A stretch of DNA of 5,126 nucleotides, from assembly GCA_903930395.1 (NCBI GenBank), contig CAIYYE010000240.1:1-5126 (forward strand), read 5' to 3'. Position numbers and translations under genes: made by a program. Under the pieces are notes generated by a model. That model ran no database searches. It had not been told where the DNA came from and saw only the letters and a list, made by a program, of their open reading frames with translations. This DNA is from an uncultured beta proteobacterium. GTDB taxonomy: Bacteria; Pseudomonadota; Gammaproteobacteria; Burkholderiales; Rhodocyclaceae. Of this stretch, positions 1 to 5,126 are shown one piece after another (position 1 is the first letter of the stretch; each line of letters opens with the position of its first letter).

Positions 1-501
1 ATCAGTGCGCGCCTGTTGCCGATGATCGACGAGAAGCCGGAGCCAGCCAAGCCACTTCCGCCGCCCAAGTCGCCGCCACGCAAGCAGCCGCTTGCCCAGC
101 CGCAGCCGGTTCTCGCCGTGGCCAGCCCGACGGTGACTAGCAGTTTTGTCGTGGCGCCGCAGCCACCGGCCCCGCCGCCCCAGCCGGTCGTCGCTCCGTC
201 CGTGCCGGCTCCGGTAGCCGTAGTAGCCGCGCGTTTCGATGCGGATTATCTGCACAACCCGAAACCGGTATATCCCGCCCTTTCGCGACGCATGAACGAA
301 GAAGGCAAGGTTTTGTTGAAGGTGCGCGTCAGCGCGCAAGGGACGGCGCTGGACGTGGCGATATCGAAATCAAGCGGTTTTCCGCGGCTTGATGCGGCGG
401 CTGTCGATGCCGTTACCCGCTGGCGCTTCGTGCCGGCAAGGCGCGGTGACGAAGCGATAGATTCTTCGGTGGTTGTTCCGATCACTTTTGCATTTGAGTA
501 G
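1..501 (+). CDS. tonB: TonB family energy transducer, 3' part (N-terminus outside window)
   Basis: TonB links the ExbB-ExbD motor of the inner membrane to outer-membrane receptors and drives ligand import. The reading frame is open from base 1, so the visible 166 residues are the end of a longer protein. The cytoplasmic start and the membrane anchor, normally about 30-50 residues, lie upstream. Visible residues 7 to about 77 are a Pro-rich linker: first Lys/Glu-containing (KPEPAKPLPPPK), then Gln/Ala/Val-containing (APQPPAPPPQP). From about residue 78 (base 232) comes the TonB C-terminal domain, with YPALSRR (271-291), the GKVLLKVRV strand, an SSG turn (370-378), LDAAAVDAV and WRFVPA (from 421). 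The stop is TAG at 499-501. A TTG at 16 and an ATG at 22 exist but lie inside the linker, so they are not credible starts. exbB follows after 12 bases. The family call is firm; which paralogue it is within the genome cannot be told. Confidence 0.93.
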   Translation: MSARLLPMIDEKPEPAKPLPPPKSPPRKQPLAQPQPVLAVASPTVTSSFVVAPQPPAPPPQPVVAPSVPAPVAVVAARFDADYLHNPKPVYPALSRRMNEEGKVLLKVRVSAQGTALDVAISKSSGFPRLDAAAVDAVTRWRFVPARRGDEAIDSSVVVPITFAFE

Positions 502-507
502 GAAAGG
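500..507 (+). promoter_or_regulatory. Shine-Dalgarno site of exbB overlapping the tonB stop
   Basis: AGGAAAGG begins within the TAG stop of tonB and ends 6 bases before the ATG at 514. This is the strongest ribosome binding site in the window. It favours 514 over the in-frame ATG at 526. Because the site overlaps the end of tonB, translation of exbB is probably coupled to that of tonB (inference). Confidence 0.7.
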
Positions 508-513
508 TAAATC

Positions 514-1248
<735 letters not shown>

Positions 1249-1250
1249 TC

Positions 1251-1661
1251 ATGGCCTTCGGAAGTTTCGACGAGGCTGGCGTGACCCAGCCGATGGCCGA
1301 AATCAACACGACACCGCTGGTCGACGTGATGCTCGTGTTGCTGGTCATTTTCATCATTACCGCCCCGCTTTTTCATCAGGCCGTGCCGATCGACCTGCCG
1401 CAGGTCAATGCCACGAAACTGGATGACAAGCCGGAAGTGATCCAGCTCGCCATCGACGTTGACGGCAAGGTCTTCTGGAACGGTGAGGCGATTGATCGCA
1501 ACGGCCTGGATGCACGTTTCGCTGCCGCCAGCTCTCGCCAGCCGGAACTGCACCTGCGCGCCGACCGCAAGGTGGCCTACGAGAAGGTGGCCGATGTCAT
1601 GGCTGCCGCGCAGCGGGCCAGCATCGTAAAAATTGCATTTCTGACCGAAGCGGCGCGCTAG
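1251..1661 (+). CDS. exbD: ExbD, proton-relay subunit of the TonB motor
   Basis: ExbD is the single-helix partner of ExbB. Its membrane aspartate carries protons, and its periplasmic domain contacts TonB. The 136-residue product has a short cytoplasmic N-terminus with the signature MAEINTTPLVDVMLVLLVIF (residues 15-34). The essential aspartate is Asp25, in the E. coli position. The membrane helix runs to about residue 42, and the remainder is a periplasmic domain (IQLAIDVDGKVFWNG, then LHLRADRKVAYEKVADVM) of the usual ExbD/TolR type. TolR is the main alternative; location directly after tonB and exbB favours ExbD. The start lies 2 bases after the exbB stop (TGATCATG), with only a weak AGG at 1241-1243, so ribosomes probably re-initiate from exbB. 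The stop is TAG at 1659-1661. Confidence 0.96.
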   Translation: MAFGSFDEAGVTQPMAEINTTPLVDVMLVLLVIFIITAPLFHQAVPIDLPQVNATKLDDKPEVIQLAIDVDGKVFWNGEAIDRNGLDARFAAASSRQPELHLRADRKVAYEKVADVMAAAQRASIVKIAFLTEAAR

Positions 1662-1676
1662 ACGCCGTCATTCATC

Positions 1677-1699
1677 GCCCGTAGCGGGCATTCTTATTT
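1677..1699 (+). terminator. Short GC hairpin followed by a T-rich run: weak terminator or attenuator candidate
   Basis: GCCCG (1677-1681) pairs perfectly with CGGGC (1685-1689) across a three-base TAG loop. It is followed by ATTCTTATTT (1690-1699). It lies in the only gap longer than 20 bases, between exbD and the receptor gene. The 5-bp stem is short and the T-run is broken by C and A, so full termination is unlikely. Partial attenuation, or protection of the 3' end of the exbD message, would fit better. There may be no function at all. Confidence 0.35.
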
Positions 1700-1703
1700 G
1701 GGG
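1700..1703 (+). promoter_or_regulatory. Weak ribosome binding site for the GTG-started receptor
   Basis: GGGG lies 8 bases before the GTG at 1712 and is the only purine-rich match in the gap. The reading frame has a TAG stop at 1682-1684 and no ATG, TTG or GTG between that stop and 1712, while later ATGs would remove the signal peptide. The GTG start is therefore well fixed although the ribosome site is poor. Confidence 0.45.
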
Positions 1704-1711
1704 CTTATCGC

Positions 1712-4132
1712 GTGCAACACCGAACTTTCAGATTCAACGGCATTTTCCTGGCGGTCGTGGCTGCCTTTTCGCAGCTCCCGGCAGCCCATGCCGCCGAGCA
1801 GGAAAACGACAAGCAACTTGGTGAAATGGTCATCAAGAGCGAAAAGACCGCGCTGCCGGCCAATGTGCCGGCCAGTACCGAAAGCGTGACGGCCAAGCAG
1901 ATCGCTGAAAGCGTCAATTCGGTCTCTTCGGCCGGCGCCCTGCAATATGTGCCGAGCGTGCATGTTCGCGAACGCTTCATCGGAGACGTCAATGGCGGCC
2001 TGGCCATGCGCATGTACGGCGTCAATTCCAGTGCGCAGACAATCGTTTATGCCGACGGCCTCCTGCTCTCCAACTTCCTGAACAACAGTTGCTGCCCCGG
2101 CCCGCGCTGGGGCATGGTGCCGCAGCATTCGATAGACCGCGTCGATGTGATCTACGGCCCGTTCTCGGCCTTGTACCCGGGGAATTCGGTAGGCGGCGTG
2201 GTGCTGATGAGCACCCACATGCCGAACAAGCTGGAAGCCCATGCCCAGCTTGATGTCTTCGGTGAGAATTTCAAGCTCTACGGCACCGACGATACCTTTA
2301 CCGGCAACCATCTGGCTGCCTCCGTCGGCAACAAGGTGGGCGACTGGTCTTTCCTGCTGACTGCTGATCATCTGGACAACCACAGCCACCCGACCGATTT
2401 CACTACCGCGACTGCCAAGTCAGGGGGGGCGGCAGTTGCCGGGGAATATACGACCGTCACCGGCGCCGTATATGACCTCGACACTGCCAACAAGCAGCGG
2501 GTGATTGTCGCCGGCACCAGTATCGACCATACCGTCAAGGACGATGTCACCGTCAAGGTCGCCTACAATTTCTCGCCATCGACGCGGGCGACCTACACTT
2601 TCAATGCCTGGCAGAACACGTCGGACAAAATGATCGAGAGCTACATCAAGGATGCGGCTGGCAACCCGGTTTATGCGACGACCTCAGGCGCCGGTCCCTA
2701 TCGTTACGTGCGCATCGATGGCAAGGATTACACCATTGGCACGGCACCGAGCGTCAGCTATACCGAGAGCGAGTACTACATGCATGGCCTGTCGCTGAAG
2801 TCAGATAACGGCGGTGCCTGGGCCTGGGACATGGTGGCCAGCTATTTCAACCAGAGCAAGGACATCGTCCGCGCTTCTTCGGGCAACACCGGCACGACGC
2901 CGTCCACTGCCGCGACCAGGGGATCGATCACCTACGGTGATGGAACCGGCTGGTACAACGTCGATCTGCGCGGTATCTGGCGTCCGGATGGCAATATCAA
3001 CAGCGCCCATCAGGTCAGTTTCGGCTTCCATACCGATACCTACACGACCAAGTCGGACAAGTTCGATCTGGTTTCAGGCAGCAACTGGCAAACCAGCAAT
3101 GCCGGCGCGCTGAACACCAATTCGCGTGGCGAAACGACGACCAGTGCCCTCTATGTGCAGGATGCCTGGCAGATCACTCCGCAATGGAAGCTTGTCGTCG
3201 GCGGCCGCGAAGAGCATTGGGAAGCGACGGACGGCAGCAACTATTCAACGTCGACCGGCACCGTGCGCTATTCGGATAGAAGCGTCCGGGCGTTTTCACC
3301 CAAAGCTTCCCTGTCCTGGCTGCTCAATGACAATTGGGCGCTACGCGGTTCGTATGGCCGGGGGACGCGTTTCCCGACGGTCAACGAATTGTTCAAGAGT
3401 GCCACCATTAACGTTGCCGGGACCAGCACGGCCGCATCGGCGGGTCAGATCGCCAGTTTCCCGGCGCCTTACAACGTGGCTTTTACCAACAATCCCAATC
3501 TCAAGCCGGAAAGTGCCGATTCGTGGGAGTTCACGGTCGAGCGCTTCCTGGCCAACGGCCTGTGGCGGACCTCGTTGTTCGGTGAAGAAAAACGCAATGC
3601 CCTGATTTCGCAAACCGACCTGACAACACTTCCCGGTTTCAGCATCAGCAGCGTCCAGAACGTCGACAAGGTGCGTAGCTACGGACTGGAAACCTCGGTG
3701 CAGGCCAATGACGTAATGGTGCGCGGTCTCGATTTGATGGGCAGCGTCGCATACATCCACTCGCGCATTGTCGAGAACGCGGCCAATCCGGGGCTGGAAG
3801 GCACCGAGCAGACACTGATTCCTGCCTGGCGCGCCTCCGCCCTTGCCGTATACCACCAGTCGGATGCCTTGTCGTACAGCCTTGGCTGGCGCTACAGCGC
3901 GCGCCAGCACACGGCGCTCTACAATACGACGACGCGCCAGTATCCAGATCCGAATGCCGATACCTACCTGGGGCGTGGCAGTTTCAGCGTTTTCGATGCC
4001 AAGGTGGTTTATAAAATTGCCAAGCAGTGGTCTGCCTCGCTGGGTGTCGACAATATTGGTAACAGCAGGAACTTCACCTACTATCCCTACGCGCAGCGGA
4101 CGGTTTACGCTGGTCTAAAGTTTGACCTCTGA
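1712..4132 (+). CDS. TonB-dependent outer-membrane receptor, substrate unknown
   Basis: This is a ligand-gated outer-membrane beta-barrel importer powered by TonB; at 806 residues it is complete. Residues 1-27 form a signal peptide (hydrophobic IFLAVVAAFSQLPAAHA, cleavage likely after Ala27). A TonB-box-like segment, GEMVIKS (37-43), follows. The plug domain spans about 46-165 and has ALQYVPSVHVRE, the RMYGVNSS segment, VYADGLLLSN and the conserved end RVDVIYGPFSALYPGNSVGGVV (143-164). The barrel runs from about 170 to the end, with GTRFPTVNELF (551-561), NPNLKPES (594-601) and the terminal strand VYAGLKFDL. Residues 127-128 are adjacent cysteines in NNSCCPGPRW, where a plug loop is expected. 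The start is GTG, because the frame is closed upstream at 1682. The next gene begins 15-18 bases after the stop. The ligand could be a metal complex, a siderophore or another scarce compound; no specific class is proved. A seven-G run lies at 2423-2429. Confidence 0.95.
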   Translation: MQHRTFRFNGIFLAVVAAFSQLPAAHAAEQENDKQLGEMVIKSEKTALPANVPASTESVTAKQIAESVNSVSSAGALQYVPSVHVRERFIGDVNGGLAMRMYGVNSSAQTIVYADGLLLSNFLNNSCCPGPRWGMVPQHSIDRVDVIYGPFSALYPGNSVGGVVLMSTHMPNKLEAHAQLDVFGENFKLYGTDDTFTGNHLAASVGNKVGDWSFLLTADHLDNHSHPTDFTTATAKSGGAAVAGEYTTVTGAVYDLDTANKQRVIVAGTSIDHTVKDDVTVKVAYNFSPSTRATYTFNAWQNTSDKMIESYIKDAAGNPVYATTSGAGPYRYVRIDGKDYTIGTAPSVSYTESEYYMHGLSLKSDNGGAWAWDMVASYFNQSKDIVRASSGNTGTTPSTAATRGSITYGDGTGWYNVDLRGIWRPDGNINSAHQVSFGFHTDTYTTKSDKFDLVSGSNWQTSNAGALNTNSRGETTTSALYVQDAWQITPQWKLVVGGREEHWEATDGSNYSTSTGTVRYSDRSVRAFSPKASLSWLLNDNWALRGSYGRGTRFPTVNELFKSATINVAGTSTAASAGQIASFPAPYNVAFTNNPNLKPESADSWEFTVERFLANGLWRTSLFGEEKRNALISQTDLTTLPGFSISSVQNVDKVRSYGLETSVQANDVMVRGLDLMGSVAYIHSRIVENAANPGLEGTEQTLIPAWRASALAVYHQSDALSYSLGWRYSARQHTALYNTTTRQYPDPNADTYLGRGSFSVFDAKVVYKIAKQWSASLGVDNIGNSRNFTYYPYAQRTVYAGLKFDL

Positions 4133-4141
4133 TCGATACTC

Positions 4142-4144
4142 AGG
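4142..4144 (+). promoter_or_regulatory. Minimal ribosome binding site before tandem ATG codons
   Basis: The only Shine-Dalgarno-like bases before the last gene are CAGG at 4141-4144. Their spacing is 3 bases to the ATG at 4148 and 6 bases to the ATG at 4151. The spacing favours 4151 as the true start, which changes the protein by one residue. The in-frame ATG at 4190 has no such site. Confidence 0.4.
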
Positions 4145-4147
4145 CTC

Positions 4148-5126
4148 ATGATGAAGCTCAACCAAAACGGCCAGATATCTTCTGTTCGAATGTCATTGTT
4201 CAGAGCGGGCGAGCTACTGCGAACCACGCTGTTGGCGGTTTGCCTGCTGGCCGGAACCGGCGCTGGGGCGTTGGCTGCCGATGCCATGCCGGGCATGGGC
4301 AAGGCAATGCGCCCCGAACTGGGTTCGTCGGCCGCCTTTGCTCCGGACGGTAACTTGTTGGTAGTCGCCAGGCAGGGTGAGCATGTGATGCTTTATCGCA
4401 GCACCGACGATGGCCAGTCCTGGTTGGCGCCGGTGGCGGTCAACGCGGAGCCCGAAGCCATTTCCGCCGATGGTGAGAATCGCCCGAAAATCGCCATCGC
4501 AGCGGACGGCGGGCTGCTCGTGTCTTGGACGCACCCCTTTCCCAAGTCGAATACCGGTTCGGTTCGCTTGGCTCGGGCCGGCGACGGCCAGACCTTTTCG
4601 CCGCCGCTGACCGTCCATCAGGACACGGCCATCATCACCCACCGTTTCGAGTCGATGCTGACCATGCCCGACAACCGGGTCATTCTGGCCTGGATCGACA
4701 AGCGCGATCTGGAGTTGGCCAAGGCGAACAAGACGCCCTATCGCGGGGCGGCAATCTACGCGGCGCTGTCGACCGACGGCGGGCGCAGCTTCCAGCCGGA
4801 ATACAAGTTGGCCGATCACTCCTGCGAGTGTTGCCGGGTGACCAGCGCCATCGACCGCGATGGCGCACCCATATTCATGTGGCGCCACGTCTATGCCCCG
4901 AACGAGCGTGACCACGCGATGACCCGCCTGAAGCCCGACGGAAAAGCCGAGAACGTGCAGCGCGCCACCTTCGACCGCTGGAAGGTTGATGGCTGTCCCC
5001 ATCATGGCCCGTCGCTGGTTGTCGATGAAAAGGGCATCCGCCATGCCGTCTGGTTCAACCAGAAGGACGGCGAAGGCCGCGTCTTCTATGGTCGGCTGGA
5101 GCCGGGGGCGGAAATCAAAGTGGATG
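4148..5126 (+). CDS. Exported sialidase/BNR-like beta-propeller protein with Cys motifs, 5' part
   Basis: The reading frame runs from 4148 (or 4151) out of the window, giving 326 visible residues without a stop. Residues 1-43 look like a long signal peptide: basic up to Arg25, then TTLLAVCLLAGTGAGALA with cleavage near 43-44. The mature start is Met-rich (M47, M50, M54 in DAMPGMGKAM). Asp-box motifs STDDGQSW (85-92) and STDGGRSF (208-215), with a degenerate copy near 142-150, mark a sialidase-type propeller. Blade-like endings recur at Trp127, 182, 245 and 302, about 55-63 residues apart. Cysteines occur in SCECCR (C226, C228, C229) and DGCPHHGP (C283, H285, H286). The visible part lacks the catalytic F/Y-R-I-P motif of true sialidases, so an exo-alpha-sialidase label would be misleading. 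Similar Cys-bearing sialidase-like proteins are known to me as a family without an assigned role. Coupling to the receptor suggests a periplasmic or secreted partner in uptake; metal or cofactor binding is an inference. Confidence 0.85.
   Translation, partial: MMKLNQNGQISSVRMSLFRAGELLRTTLLAVCLLAGTGAGALAADAMPGMGKAMRPELGSSAAFAPDGNLLVVARQGEHVMLYRSTDDGQSWLAPVAVNAEPEAISADGENRPKIAIAADGGLLVSWTHPFPKSNTGSVRLARAGDGQTFSPPLTVHQDTAIITHRFESMLTMPDNRVILAWIDKRDLELAKANKTPYRGAAIYAALSTDGGRSFQPEYKLADHSCECCRVTSAIDRDGAPIFMWRHVYAPNERDHAMTRLKPDGKAENVQRATFDRWKVDGCPHHGPSLVVDEKGIRHAVWFNQKDGEGRVFYGRLEPGAEIKVD

Noticed and set aside
1..501. Complete small TonB starting at the TTG (16) or ATG (22)
   Set aside because: The frame is open to base 1, and a start there would give a protein without the membrane anchor TonB needs. 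A gene cut by the window edge is the simpler reading.
1671..1699. Sigma-70 promoter in the gap before the receptor gene
   Set aside because: TTCATC and TTATTT have a 17-base spacing but match the -35 and -10 consensus poorly (3/6 and 2/6), and they overlap the hairpin. No Fur-box-like palindrome was seen there either.
3338..3514. Heme receptor assignment from FRAP/NPNL-like boxes
   Set aside because: NPNL is present at residues 594-597, but the FRAP box reads RFPT and no histidine lies between the two boxes. NPNL-like text is common in many TonB-dependent receptors, so heme specificity is not supported.
4232..4243. Lipoprotein signal (Cys32 in LAVC) in the propeller protein
   Set aside because: Valine directly before the cysteine does not fit the lipobox, the hydrophobic stretch before it is too short, and a better signal-peptidase I site (ALA-A) follows at 41-44.
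4214..5044. Long open frame on the minus strand (276 codons) opposite the propeller gene
   Set aside because: It is antisense to a + strand frame that has a signal peptide, Asp boxes and conserved motifs. The minus-strand protein shows no recognisable domain, and GC-rich coding DNA often leaves the opposite frame open.

Overview
The window looks like chromosomal DNA from a GC-rich Gram-negative bacterium. The dense gene packing, the tonB-exbB-exbD order and the protein style resemble a betaproteobacterium, possibly Rhodocyclales-like. That placement is an impression from composition and gene order, not a demonstrated one. All five genes lie on the + strand with very short gaps (12, 2, 50 and 15-18 bases), so they read as one transcription unit that continues past both ends of the window.

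Layout: 1-501 is the 3' part of a tonB-type gene (Pro-rich periplasmic linker plus C-terminal domain). 514-1248 is exbB and 1251-1661 is exbD. A 50-base gap (1662-1711) holds a small GC hairpin followed by a T-rich stretch. 1712-4132 is a complete outer-membrane TonB-dependent receptor starting at GTG. 4148 to the window end is the 5' part of an exported beta-propeller protein of the sialidase/BNR-like type. It has a Cys-Glu-Cys-Cys motif, a second Cys-Pro-His-His motif and a Met-rich mature N-terminus. No stretch over 300 bases lacks a gene, and no RNA gene, mobile element, CRISPR array or large repeat was seen.

How the parts fit: ExbB and ExbD form the proton-driven inner-membrane motor, TonB carries the energy across the periplasm, and the receptor uses it to import a ligand through the outer membrane. 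Encoding a motor beside one receptor suggests a dedicated uptake system. The last gene, coupled closely to the receptor, would make an exported partner. Its Cys/His/Met-rich sites, and a Cys-Cys pair in the receptor plug, make a metal (copper is one candidate) or a metal complex a reasonable guess for the ligand. The sequence does not prove the substrate. The most interesting point is this possible receptor plus Cys-motif propeller pair with its own TonB motor.
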